Assembly: GCA_028871475.1 (NCBI GenBank)
Contig: JAGWMZ010000038.1
Coordinates: forward strand, 1 to 36,276
Direction of reading: 5' to 3'
DNA: 36,276 nucleotides
Origin: Sphingomonadales bacterium
Lineage (GTDB): Bacteria > Pseudomonadota > Alphaproteobacteria > Sphingomonadales > Sphingomonadaceae
In this document: in pieces, positions 16,701-23,940 of the stretch
Position numbering within the stretch: the first letter of the stretch is position 1
Layout: each line of letters opens with the position of its first letter
Made by a program: the position numbers and the translations under genes
The notes under the pieces: model-generated
The model's database searches: none
What the model saw: the letters and a program-made list of their open reading frames with translations, nothing else
What the model was told of the DNA's origin: nothing

Positions 16701-16814
16701 AATCTTGGCGACAAGAGCCCGCCTTTTATCGGCACGCTGGAATTGCGCACCGATGCGGCTACCTATGATGTTGTGGGGCGCAGTTTCTACATGGCAGCCA
16801 AGGTGAAGTTCTGA
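13770..16814 (+). CDS. TonB-dependent receptor
   Basis: Outer-membrane active transporter of 1014 residues, energised by TonB-ExbB-ExbD. The signal peptide is long: a ~30-residue lead, a hydrophobic core LAIGIVSMTVLSAP and cleavage at ALA|QDQ (about 47). The TonB box is DEIVVTGS (66-73). The plug domain (about 75-200) includes YSDLRGIGRNRSLVLMDGRR and ITGGASAAYGSDAVAGVANF. The C-terminal region forms the 22-strand barrel with a TonB_dep_Rec tail (YFDLDAHYTF, ITISAGVNNLGDKSPPF, SFYMAAKVKF) ending in Phe. It is of the sphingomonad type often used for sugars, aromatics or siderophores; the ligand cannot be read from sequence. GGGGGGAGG precedes the ATG. A TCS1-type tandem box lies in its promoter region. 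Confidence 0.95.
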   Translation: MIRYAQPIAMGGAGDKLRAGLRILGSSHRALAIGIVSMTVLSAPALAQDQANNVQATTAAPTKLADEIVVTGSRISRNDYKSESPISTISSAAITAAGQPSLDRAIGQMPQFEAAQGSAEVGDVQGSVGFGGGASYSDLRGIGRNRSLVLMDGRRLMPSTPDGSIDLNTIPMSMIDSAEVITGGASAAYGSDAVAGVANFKLRQHFSGVEMGVQEGITGHGDGATTQVYALAGGSFDEGRGHVMLDVEYSKRDAISGSQRSFFTQPSVRFLGRPPEGVIYAGGFGAGATAPSIAAVNGVLAGYPGTTPIAGTGAYPGAIGVNTNGTIFTSAAGANCAQNYKGVGSVTGAILTPDCTTAGVVLGNYFAVQLPLTKYNVFSKADYEFNDHITGYTQFNFSESKSLDQTSPGSTKTNNGPIELVVPVSNPFVQSNPALLSLINSAYGGAAPANANVYLSKLMYGWGNRVQNFKYDVWQALAGLKGDIPGTKLQWDVYGSIGKSNYTSVATGDISLSAINNVLATETATSGPGGCVWNPLGYQSVSKACLSYAGRTDVTTDEMTSKNVEATIQGPLFNLPAGSVKFAAGADYRYSNYSYQPATEFVTSDTLSYGSDTASAGSQNTKEVFGELLVPLLKDKPFAQDVSLDLGYRYSKYNTFSGKSTWKADLSWTLADQLRLRGGYSRAIRAPSLADLYVGNSISDIAIGGGDPCNYNSAYRTGANGAKVQSLCAAQSAGAGGATYSGSPTVPVQSGGNSLLQPETANTWTLGAVITPLHGLNISVDYYHVKIAGAISSLSTGEIIADCYGATGNPGFSAGNPYCQRIQRDPNSGNIQLLTSGLFNYNSMLLDGIDTQIDYQFRLDQIGLPATAGNLHVGTIVSYLGRYTVTDGLGNVTRYAGAISDTLVTADGENLYAHPRWKANSFVTYNNGPFTGTLRWRYIGGMANLDAPGSSVPSVSYFDLDAHYTFDKRITISAGVNNLGDKSPPFIGTLELRTDAATYDVVGRSFYMAAKVKF

Positions 16815-16821
16815 TGAAGGC

Positions 16822-16854
16822 AGGCCTTCCTCGCTGAGGCGGGGAAGGCCTTTG
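16822..16854 (+). terminator. Hairpin after the TonB receptor gene, overlapping the next ribosome binding site
   Basis: AGGCCTTCC (16822-16830) pairs perfectly with GGAAGGCCT (16843-16851) across a 12-nt loop, 8 bp after the receptor stop. Only three T residues follow, so it would be a weak intrinsic terminator. The 3' arm contains GGGGAAGG, the only Shine-Dalgarno-like sequence for the following methyltransferase, so the hairpin may instead damp its translation. Confidence 0.55.
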
Positions 16855-17712
16855 ATGATGGTGGATGGCATGGTGAACAACGAGACTCCCGGACCAGCCC
16901 GCCCGATGCTGGACAAGCGTGCTGGGCGCGCGGTTTTCGGCAGCGATGCCCAGGCCTACCATGCCGTTCGCACCGGATATCCCGAGGCGCTGTTTGCTGG
17001 CCTGCGCGATCGCTGTCCGCCCCGGCCCCGCATTCTGGAGATCGGGGCAGGTAGTGGCCTGGCAACCGATGGGTTGCTGGCTCTTGATCCTGAAGAAATC
17101 GTGATTGTCGAATCTGATCCTGATTTCGTGACCTTTCTGCGGGCGCGTTTTTCGCACGCGCCGGTAACCGTGATCAACGCGCCCTTCCCGACCGCTGATG
17201 TAACGGGGCCCTTCGATCTGGCGGTTTGTGCAGCAGCATTTCACTGGCTTGATGCAGGGGTGGCGCTGGGCGCTGTAAAGGGTCTTCTTGCACCAGGCGG
17301 CGTTTGGGCGATGTGGTGGAATTCCTACCTTAACGAAAATATGGGTGACGTTTTCGCGGAGAAGGCTATGGCTCTGTTGCGTACCAGCCATGTCCCCCTA
17401 CCACCGTCGTTTGGCGTGAATGGGCATGAATCGCTGAATGTCGCTGTGCAGCGCGCATTGTTGGAAAGCGCCGGCTTAGGCAATGTGGAGCACTGGCAGT
17501 GGCAGCATCAGGTTTACCGTGAGACCGCCGAAGTCAGGCAACTCTTCGAGAGCTTTTCCTTCTTGCGCCTGTTGCCGGGGTTCGAGCGAGACCGGTTGCT
17601 CGGACAAATTGCTAAGTTGGTCGAAACCCGCTTTGGCGGGCGCGCGCCCGGAATGGTGGTGACGAGCTGCTACCTTGCCCAAAGCCAGTCAACCAATCAG
17701 GAGCAGTCATAG
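16855..17712 (+). CDS. Class I SAM-dependent methyltransferase
   Basis: Methyltransferase of about 285 residues with a Rossmann-like fold. Motif I is ILEIGAGSGLATDGL; the acidic residue after beta2 is in IVIVESDPDF; motif IV is in FDLAVCAAAFHWLDAG, followed by LLAPGGVWAMWW. This is the Methyltransf_11/25 pattern (UbiE/Tam-like, with the FHW signature seen in trans-aconitate methyltransferase-like proteins). Several ATGs occur (16855, 16858, 16870); I take the first ATG, with GGGGAAGG upstream. Its stop directly abuts the cytochrome b561 start. The substrate is unknown. A link to tricarboxylates via trans-aconitate is tempting given the symporter nearby, but unsupported beyond fold-level resemblance. 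Confidence 0.85.
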   Translation: MMVDGMVNNETPGPARPMLDKRAGRAVFGSDAQAYHAVRTGYPEALFAGLRDRCPPRPRILEIGAGSGLATDGLLALDPEEIVIVESDPDFVTFLRARFSHAPVTVINAPFPTADVTGPFDLAVCAAAFHWLDAGVALGAVKGLLAPGGVWAMWWNSYLNENMGDVFAEKAMALLRTSHVPLPPSFGVNGHESLNVAVQRALLESAGLGNVEHWQWQHQVYRETAEVRQLFESFSFLRLLPGFERDRLLGQIAKLVETRFGGRAPGMVVTSCYLAQSQSTNQEQS

Positions 17713-18267
17713 ATGACACACTTCTCTCCGCCGTGTTACGATCGGCGCACCATTGGTTTGCATTGGGTTAGCGTGGCATTGGTCATGTTTTTGTGGTGTG
17801 GTGCACACACCATTGACTGGTTTCCAAAAGGCCCTGCACGAGTAGATGCAAGATCGGTGCATATCGTAACCGGGCTGGTCCTTTTGGGCGTTTGTCTGTT
17901 TCGCATCCACTGGCGGCTGACCGGTGGGGTGAGGATCGAGGCCGCCCCCGGTTGGATCGAACGGCTGGCCAGGCATGTCCACCTGCTGCTTTACGGGCTT
18001 CTGTTGGCCACTTTGGGGCTGGGGCTTGGCAATGCTTGGCTACGCGGAGATAGCCTGTTCGGGGTGGTACGCATTCCGCCCTATGGCGATCTGTCGCTGA
18101 CGAGGCGGCATGACCTGGCCGAGCAGCTTACTGCCATCCATAGCCTGTCAGCAAATGTGCTGTTGTTGATCGCGATTGGCCATGCGGCGATGGCTCTGTA
18201 CCACCACGTCGTGCTCGACGACGGATTGCTGCGTCGCATGATGACTCCGCGGCAAGATCAAGATTGA
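17713..18267 (+). CDS. Cytochrome b561
   Basis: Bacterial cytochrome b561 of 184 residues, a four-helix inner-membrane di-haem protein that passes electrons between quinol and periplasmic acceptors. Hydrophobic helices lie at about 13-31, 48-66, 88-106 and 140-163. Candidate haem ligands are His17 (IGLHWVS), His50 (SVHIVTG) and histidines in AIHSLSA and IGHAAMALYHH. The RxxH/HW start (RRTIGLHWVSVALV) is the family hallmark. It begins immediately after the methyltransferase stop, so it is co-transcribed. Together with the TonB receptor it could supply electrons for reductive release of a metal or ligand in the periplasm; this is inferred from context only. Confidence 0.9.
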   Translation: MTHFSPPCYDRRTIGLHWVSVALVMFLWCGAHTIDWFPKGPARVDARSVHIVTGLVLLGVCLFRIHWRLTGGVRIEAAPGWIERLARHVHLLLYGLLLATLGLGLGNAWLRGDSLFGVVRIPPYGDLSLTRRHDLAEQLTAIHSLSANVLLLIAIGHAAMALYHHVVLDDGLLRRMMTPRQDQD

Positions 18268-18642
18268 TCTGATCGGTCGGGCAACCGCGCGATGGCTCGA
18301 AGTGTGCCTGTCGCCGGTGGACTCACCTAGAAAATTCATCCTGGTTGCGCGTTTGGCGCCAAGCTGGCCCTGTTGAATCGGCCGCAGGCGGACAAGATCA
18401 TGTCCGTTGTGCGAAGATTTTCGGCCATCGAAACTTGGGGATTGAAACGAAGGGGGGAGAGACGCTGGGCCTTGCCCACCGCGCAAGCGATCAGGCAGGA
18501 GAATAGGTCGAGTGTCACCTGGTGGGAAAGGTCGTCGACTATTGTATGCAGATCATGGTTTCATGCTGGCGGTTCTGGGCGCCAGGGGAGGCGCGGCCCT
18601 CGTGGCGCAGCGTGCTGCGCGTGGTGGTTTTCAGAAGGCCGA
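18268..18642. other. Intergenic region without a recognised gene
   Basis: About 375 bp between converging genes (cytochrome b561 and the Nramp transporter). Short open frames exist on both strands but none has recognisable similarity, a good start site or coding-like composition that I could defend. No terminator hairpin with a U-tract was seen. Confidence 0.5.
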
Positions 18643-19950
18643 TCAGCTGGGAAGCAACAGGCACACCGCAGCCGCGCCCATCGCTGCTGCTGCGATCCAG
18701 CCGAGGACGACGACCGGACGACTGGCGGTATAATCGCCCATCACATTGCGCTTCGAAACGGTGAGCACGATGACCACCACCAGCGGCACCGCGACGACGC
18801 CATTGATCACTGCGCTCCAGAATAGTGCCTTCATCGGGCTGATCGGGGAATATTGCATGGCCAGCGCCAGCAACACACTGACCGCGATCACCCCGTAGAA
18901 ACCACGGGCATCACGTGCACTGCGCTCCAGCCCTTCGCTCCAGCCCATCGCCTCGGCGGCGGCATAGGCGGCAGAGCCCGCCAGCACCGGGACACCGATC
19001 ATTCCCACCCCCAGCAGGCCCAGCGAGAACAACAGGAAGGCGAAATTGCCCGCCAGCGGCTTGAGCGCGCTGGCCGCCTGCGCCGCTGTGGTGATGTCGG
19101 TGATCCCGCCCACATGCAGGGTAACAGCAGTGGCAAGAATGACGAAATAGGCCGAGATGTCGGAATAGAGCATGCCCGACCACGTGTCCCAGGTGATGCG
19201 CCTCACTTCGCGCCGGGCGACGGATGTTTCGGCGGCCAACAAGGGCACCTGTCTGGAGCGCGCCATGTCCTCGACCTCCTCGGAGGCCTGCCAGAAGAAG
19301 AGATAGGGGCTGATCGTCGTGCCAAAGACCGCGACCACCACGGCGGCGGCGGCGGCGTTGAATTCGAGATGGGGCCACAGCGTGCGCAGCGCTACCTGGC
19401 CCCATGGCACATGCACGGTGAACAGCACCGCCGCATAGGCCAGCAGCGAAAGTGTCAGCCATTTCAGGAACACCACATAGCGGTGATAGGGCACAACGAT
19501 CTGCAGCCCAAGGCTGACCAGCACGATGACCAGCGTCATCGCATGACGGTCGAGCCCGGTGACCAGTTCCGCTACCTCGCCCATCGCTGCTACGTCGGCC
19601 GCGATGTTGAGCGTGTTGGCAATGAGCAGCAACAGTACCACCGCCTGCAGCACCGCCGGAGGGAACGCTGTCTTGATGTTGGCGGCCAGTCCCTTGCCCG
19701 TCACCCGGCCGATCTGTCCGCACATCGACTGCACCGCCGCCATCAGCGGATAGCACAGCGGCATGGTCCACAGCATGTTGAGGCCGAACTGCGCACCGGC
19801 CTGGGAATAGGTCGCTATTCCACTCGGATCGTCATCGGCCACGCCGGTGATCAGGCCGGGCCCAACCCGCGCCAGCGGATGTTGTTTCAGGTGTGACCAG
19901 GCGGCAGCCAAAAGATCGGATCGATACACGTGCAACTCTCTGAACGACAT
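18643..19950 (-). CDS. Nramp-family divalent metal transporter, atypical
   Basis: Inner-membrane transporter of about 435 residues with 11-12 hydrophobic helices and an APC/LeuT-type fold. GPGLITGVADDDPSGIATYS, then AGAQFGLNMLW, is the Nramp TM1 region. Classical Nramps have DPGN here; this protein has DPSG. In the TM6 region it has FGTTISPYLFFWQASEEVED, where classical members carry the metal-coordinating MPH(N). The metal-site Asp is kept while the Asn and Met ligands are changed, as in Nramp-related branches that differ in ion choice (some move Mg2+). I would not assign Mn2+/Fe2+ import by default. The open frame runs to 20094, but similarity begins near MMSFRELHVYRSDLL, so I chose ATG 19950 (ATG 19953 is equivalent). 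No strong ribosome binding site is seen. Confidence 0.88.
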   Translation of the reverse strand: MSFRELHVYRSDLLAAAWSHLKQHPLARVGPGLITGVADDDPSGIATYSQAGAQFGLNMLWTMPLCYPLMAAVQSMCGQIGRVTGKGLAANIKTAFPPAVLQAVVLLLLIANTLNIAADVAAMGEVAELVTGLDRHAMTLVIVLVSLGLQIVVPYHRYVVFLKWLTLSLLAYAAVLFTVHVPWGQVALRTLWPHLEFNAAAAAVVVAVFGTTISPYLFFWQASEEVEDMARSRQVPLLAAETSVARREVRRITWDTWSGMLYSDISAYFVILATAVTLHVGGITDITTAAQAASALKPLAGNFAFLLFSLGLLGVGMIGVPVLAGSAAYAAAEAMGWSEGLERSARDARGFYGVIAVSVLLALAMQYSPISPMKALFWSAVINGVVAVPLVVVIVLTVSKRNVMGDYTASRPVVVLGWIAAAAMGAAAVCLLLPS

Positions 19951-19953
19951 CAT

Positions 19954-20644
19954 CACATAGGCCCCGACATGAGACGGGGAGGACGCGGCGCACGTTTGCG
20001 GCACACCTTCGGAGCCAGACGTACGCCACATCCTATCATGGATCCGCGCGATGTAATCCTTCGATTTTTCTGGCGCGCTGAGCCAAATAGGCATTGCGTG
20101 TAGCCAGCGCGATCACCGGAATAGGATCGGTCAAGCGTATCAGGGCATACTGGCCAAACTAGGGAAAGTCTGAACAAGTCTGGCTTGCCTGGGCGATGAT
20201 GTTGTGATTCCCTTCGTAGGTGAAGGGAGTGGTGATGCAAGGACGTTTTTCAGGGAATGGGATGTCGCGGTCCTGCAAACAGACAATTAGGTGGCGAACC
20301 GCCCCAATTGCAGCGTCCACGCCCACCATCCAGAACCAGCAAATCGCGACCCAAATGCTTCGTTCGCTGATATCCGCGCGAACATCCCAATTTGGCGCGA
20401 GCGGGCATCTGCGCATGGTTCGATTGCTGAGCGCGGCCGCCATGATCATCATTCGCATCTCAAATTCCATGCATCCAGAGTTGCTTGCTTTTCATGGCTT
20501 CAAATTTATGTGAATAGCATCGCTTGTGGGCACTTCCATGATGCGTCATATCCGTCCTCACGTCTCCGCCCTGGGTGATACGTTCAAAGTGTGCGATCCA
20601 CGGGTGAATATTGAAAAGCTCGCCACATTGTCTGCGGAGAAGCC
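19954..20644. other. Long divergent intergenic region
   Basis: About 690 bp between the divergent Nramp gene and TCS2. It should contain promoters for both. A minus-strand frame at 20159-20470 and an overlapping plus-strand frame are open, but neither resembles a known protein and their residue content looks like chance translation. I checked by eye for a yybP-ykoY (Mn2+) or M-box (Mg2+) riboswitch and did not recognise either. A covariance-model search would be decisive. Confidence 0.5.
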
Positions 20645-21319
20645 ATGCGCGCATTGCTGGTCGAAGATGATGTGGCACTGGCCGCGGCGCTGGCCGATGC
20701 GCTGGCGCGCGCGGCGATCATGGTCGATCACGCCACCTCGATTGAAGAGGCACGGGTGCGGCTCTCCACCAATGCCTATGCCGCCATGATCCTCGATCGC
20801 GGGTTGCCGGATGGCGATGGACTGGTCTTTTTGCGCAACATGCGGCAAGCGGGCAAAGGCCTGCCCACGGTGGTGCTGACCGCCCGAGGTGAGGTGCAGG
20901 CCCGTATCGACGGCCTCGATGCGGGCGCTGACGATTATATGACCAAGCCCTTTTCACCCGATGAACTGCTGGCCCGCATGCGCGCCATCCTGCGGCGCAA
21001 TGGCACATATCAGGGCCGCGAAGTCACCTGCGCCAATCTGATGTTCGATGTCGACAATTTAGCGCTGAGGATCGAGGGGCAGACCGTGGCACTGTCCGCC
21101 CGTGAGGCGGGATTGCTGGGGCTGTTGCTGCGCCGGGATGGGCAGGTTGTGACCAAACGCCTGGCCGAGGACCAATTGTTCGGCCCGAACGACCTGCTGG
21201 GCTCCAACGCCATCGAGGTCTATGTCCATCGCCTGCGCCAAAAGCTGGAAAGCGCAGGCAGCCGGGCAGAGATCGTCACCATTCGCGGTGTGGGCTATCT
21301 CATCAAGGCCAGGCAATGA
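20645..21319 (+). CDS. OmpR-family response regulator (TCS2)
   Basis: Response regulator of 224 residues. Receiver: acidic E7/D8/D9, phospho-acceptor Asp51 (MILDRGLPDGDG), Thr in VVLTARGE, and Lys101 (DDYMTKPF). Winged-helix output domain from about residue 125, with LSAREAGLLGLLLRRDGQVV, SNAIEVYVHRLRQKL and the end IRGVGYLIKARQ. This is the QseB/PmrA/CzcR branch. The ATG follows GGAGAAGCC. The kinase start overlaps the stop (ATGA at 21316). Immediate linkage to a heavy-metal-type RND operon, with an 11-bp tandem repeat at 22677, suggests it activates that pump. Confidence 0.95.
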   Translation: MRALLVEDDVALAAALADALARAAIMVDHATSIEEARVRLSTNAYAAMILDRGLPDGDGLVFLRNMRQAGKGLPTVVLTARGEVQARIDGLDAGADDYMTKPFSPDELLARMRAILRRNGTYQGREVTCANLMFDVDNLALRIEGQTVALSAREAGLLGLLLRRDGQVVTKRLAEDQLFGPNDLLGSNAIEVYVHRLRQKLESAGSRAEIVTIRGVGYLIKARQ

Positions 21320-22680
21320 AGCGCCTTGTCCGGCGCGCTGCGACCTCGCTGCTTACTCGTATCCTGCTGGTCGAGGGCATTACCATTCTTGTCGCATGCC
21401 TCGCCATGCCATTTGCCGCGCGCACCGTGCTCGAAAGAAGTGTGAGAACGATCGAGCGCGACAGCTTGCGCCAGCAGGCCGATCTGGTGGCCAGCCATGT
21501 CACCCACCATGCCGATGGCCGTTGGCAAGTGGACCTGCCCCGTGAGCAGATGGCGATCTATGCCAGCGGGTATGACGGGCGCGCCTTTGCCGTGACCGCC
21601 AGCGATGGCCGGATGCTTGCCCACAGCCCCTATGCCATGCCGGACCTGTGGCCGCGCGATCTGGAGCGGGGGCATGGGCAGGTGTTTGCCACGGGCGCGG
21701 TTGTGGGGTTGAGCCTGCCCTTCGCTGCCCATGGCACGCCGATCCGCATTGTCGTGACCCAGGATCAAACCCGCCCTGGCGCGGTTGTTGACGATGTGGT
21801 GCGCAGTTTTCTGGCGCATTATTTCTTGTGGCTGGTCGGCCTTTTATTGCTGATGCCCTTGGCCAACATCGCCATGCTCTGGCCTTTGCTGCGCCGCCTG
21901 CGCCATGCCGCGCGCGAGGCGACCCAGCTTTCGCCCCGTGACCCGGGGGCCAGGTTCAACCCCGCCGGCCTTCCAGCCGAAGCAGGCGCGCTGGTCACGG
22001 CCATCAACGATCTGCTTGGCCGGGTCGAGGACGCGCTGATCCTGCAACAGGAGTTTGCGGGCAATGTGGCGCATGAATTACACACCCCCTTGTCCACGCT
22101 GCGGCTGTCGGCCGAGCGCATGGCACCCGGACATGAACGCGATGGTGCGCTGGAGCAGATCGCGCGAATGGCCCATGTGCTCGATCAATTGCGCGATCTG
22201 GCCAGCCTTGAGCACAAGGGCACGCATGCTTTTGAAACGCTCGATCTGACCGAATTGACCATTGATGTGGTGGCGCAATTGACCCCATCCGTCCTGAGTG
22301 GCGGGCGCGGCATCGCCGTTTCAGGCGCGGAACGGAAAATCATGATCCGTGCCAACCGCGGCTTGCTGATGATGGCCATCACCAATCTGGTGGAGAATGC
22401 GCGCCTGCATACGCCGCCGGGCACCCAGATCGAGGTGACCATCCTGCGCGCAGGCGGCGTTGCCGTGGCTGACAACGGACCCGGCGTAACTGAAGAGCAG
22501 GCCGCTCGATTGACACGCCGTTTCTGGCGGGCCGACCACAAGCGCAGCGATGGCGCAGGGCTGGGCCTTTCGATCGTGCAGCGCATCGCCGATGTCCATG
22601 GCGCCCGGTTGACCATCCGCAGCGAGCCGGGACAGGGCGCCAATTTCATGCTTTCACTTGAAAGATGTCTCCTGGCGTAA
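21316..22680 (+). CDS. Sensor histidine kinase (TCS2)
   Basis: Membrane histidine kinase of 454 residues, translationally coupled to its regulator. Transmembrane helices lie at about 12-35 and 167-190, around a ~130-residue periplasmic domain. The dimerisation motif is NVAHELHTPLSTLRLSAERM with His253. The ATPase domain has an N-box (MAITNLVENARLHTPPG), G1 (VADNGPGV), an F-box-like RFWRADHKRSDG and G2 (GAGLGLSIV). No HAMP consensus stands out, although the linker after TM2 is the right length. The periplasmic part has several His and Met residues (HVTHHADGRW, YAMPDLW) but no defined metal motif. It is probably the sensor for the substrate of the downstream efflux pump. Confidence 0.94.
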   Translation: MKRLVRRAATSLLTRILLVEGITILVACLAMPFAARTVLERSVRTIERDSLRQQADLVASHVTHHADGRWQVDLPREQMAIYASGYDGRAFAVTASDGRMLAHSPYAMPDLWPRDLERGHGQVFATGAVVGLSLPFAAHGTPIRIVVTQDQTRPGAVVDDVVRSFLAHYFLWLVGLLLLMPLANIAMLWPLLRRLRHAAREATQLSPRDPGARFNPAGLPAEAGALVTAINDLLGRVEDALILQQEFAGNVAHELHTPLSTLRLSAERMAPGHERDGALEQIARMAHVLDQLRDLASLEHKGTHAFETLDLTELTIDVVAQLTPSVLSGGRGIAVSGAERKIMIRANRGLLMMAITNLVENARLHTPPGTQIEVTILRAGGVAVADNGPGVTEEQAARLTRRFWRADHKRSDGAGLGLSIVQRIADVHGARLTIRSEPGQGANFMLSLERCLLA

Positions 22681-22692
22681 GGTTGATGTAAG
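22677..22692 (+). promoter_or_regulatory. Tandem repeat, probable TCS2 regulator box for the RND operon
   Basis: GTAAG-GTTGAT-GTAAG has two identical pentamers at an 11-bp period, typical of OmpR-family sites. It overlaps the kinase stop codon and reads toward the efflux operon. The layout and part of the sequence (AGGTT-ATGT-AG) resemble the TCS1 boxes, suggesting related regulators. Confidence 0.5.
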
Positions 22693-22704
22693 CGAGCCTG
22701 TCTA

Positions 22705-22735
22705 GGCCCCCGGTCACTTGTGAAGACCGAGGGCC
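22705..22735 (+). promoter_or_regulatory. Leader hairpin masking the ribosome binding site of the RND adaptor gene
   Basis: GGCCCCCGGTC (22705-22715) pairs with GACCGAGGGCC (22725-22735) with a single C-A mismatch and a 9-nt loop. The 3' arm holds GAGGG, the only Shine-Dalgarno-like sequence before the ATG at 22743. There is no U-tract, so it is more likely a translational control element than a terminator. Confidence 0.45.
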
Positions 22736-22742
22736 AAGCGAC

Positions 22743-23927
22743 ATGGAACACCTTCCCACCGATGGGCAAAGCACAGCCGTGCCGAACTGGTTGCCAAAAC
22801 GGCAATGGCAGGTGGTGGTCGCCATGGCCGCTCTGGTGCTGATCGGCTTCTGGGTGGTGCCGGGGCTGCTGCATTCCGGCCATGAGGACGCGCCACCTGC
22901 GGCGGCCCATGATGATGGCAGCTTTGCCGCCACGCCCCAGCAATGGGATACGCTGCGCTTTGCCAGGGTGCAAACCCAGCCTTGGGGCAACGATGCCCAG
23001 AGCGATGGCCGCATTGCCACCGATGATGATCTGACAACGCCGGTCTTCTCTCCCTTCACGGGCCAGGTAACCCGCATTATGGTCAAGGTGGGCGATCACG
23101 TCAGCCAGGGCCAACCGCTCTTTGCCGTTGCCGCCAGTGAAGCGGCACAAAGCGACGCCGACATCAAGACCGCCAGCGCGGCAGAGCAGCTTGCCCAGGC
23201 CAATGCCGACCGGTTGCAGGATCTTGTCGCGCACAAGGGCGCCGCGCTTAAAGACCTGCAACAGGCCCGGTCCGACCTTGCCGCCGCGCAGGCAACGCTG
23301 TCAGCCGCGCAAGGCAGGCGCCGGGCACTCGGCAGCGGCATCGTCCATGGCGAGGGGATCGTGCGCGCGCCGGTCAGCGGAGTTGTGACCCAGCGTCTCA
23401 TCGGCCTTGGCCAGAATGTCTCGAGCGCGGCCGGTGGCGGGGCGACGCAGGCCTTTACCATCAGCAATTTTTCCCGCGTGTGGCTGGTGGGCAATCTGCG
23501 CGAGGAGGATGCGGCGCGCGCCCATGTCGGCCAGATTGCGCTGGTGCGCCTGCCCGATGGCGAGGCCTTGCGCGCACCGCTCACCTATGTGGCGCCGGCT
23601 CTCGACCCCAACAGCCGCCGCCTGACCGTGCGGGCCGAGATCGCCAATCGCGACGGCCATCTCAAGCCGGAAACCTACGTCTCCTTCACCCTGGAAACCG
23701 GACAGGAACACCAGGTGCTGACCGTGCCGGAAGAGGCCGTGATCTTTGAAGGCGCCACCGCGCGCGTCTGGGTGGCTGACATGGCTTCCCATCGCCTTGC
23801 GCTGCGGCCGATCACCGCGGGCCAGGTGGGTGGCGGTCTGGTGGAGGTCACAGGTGGCCTGCGCGCGGGCGAAACGGTGGTGACGGCGGGCAGCCTGTTC
23901 ATCGACCGCGGCGCCAAGGCCGATTGA
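22743..23927 (+). CDS. Efflux RND transporter periplasmic adaptor subunit
   Basis: Membrane fusion protein (HlyD/CzcB/CusB type) of 394 residues that links the inner-membrane pump to the outer-membrane channel. An uncleaved N-terminal anchor spans about 22-40 (VVVAMAALVLIGFWVVPGLL). The lipoyl/barrel-sandwich half-motif VFSPFTGQVTRIMVKVGDHV precedes an alpha-hairpin (about 145-195, coiled coil) and the returning RAPVSGVVTQRLIGLGQNVS. A beta-barrel (VWLVGNLREEDAARAHVGQI) and a membrane-proximal domain (LTVPEEAVIFEGATARVWVA) follow. There is no extra C-terminal metal-chaperone domain. The cytoplasmic N-terminus lacks a lipobox. The RND pump starts 13 bp downstream. Confidence 0.93.
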   Translation: MEHLPTDGQSTAVPNWLPKRQWQVVVAMAALVLIGFWVVPGLLHSGHEDAPPAAAHDDGSFAATPQQWDTLRFARVQTQPWGNDAQSDGRIATDDDLTTPVFSPFTGQVTRIMVKVGDHVSQGQPLFAVAASEAAQSDADIKTASAAEQLAQANADRLQDLVAHKGAALKDLQQARSDLAAAQATLSAAQGRRRALGSGIVHGEGIVRAPVSGVVTQRLIGLGQNVSSAAGGGATQAFTISNFSRVWLVGNLREEDAARAHVGQIALVRLPDGEALRAPLTYVAPALDPNSRRLTVRAEIANRDGHLKPETYVSFTLETGQEHQVLTVPEEAVIFEGATARVWVADMASHRLALRPITAGQVGGGLVEVTGGLRAGETVVTAGSLFIDRGAKAD

Positions 23928-23940
23928 GGGAGCGACACCC

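Noticed and set aside
19954..20160. Possible Mn2+ (yybP-ykoY) or Mg2+ riboswitch before the Nramp gene
   Set aside because: I could not find the conserved core sequences by eye; only a covariance search could reopen this.
20159..20470. 103-codon minus-strand frame in the Nramp-TCS2 intergenic region
   Set aside because: No recognisable similarity, no ribosome binding site, and the opposite strand is equally open.
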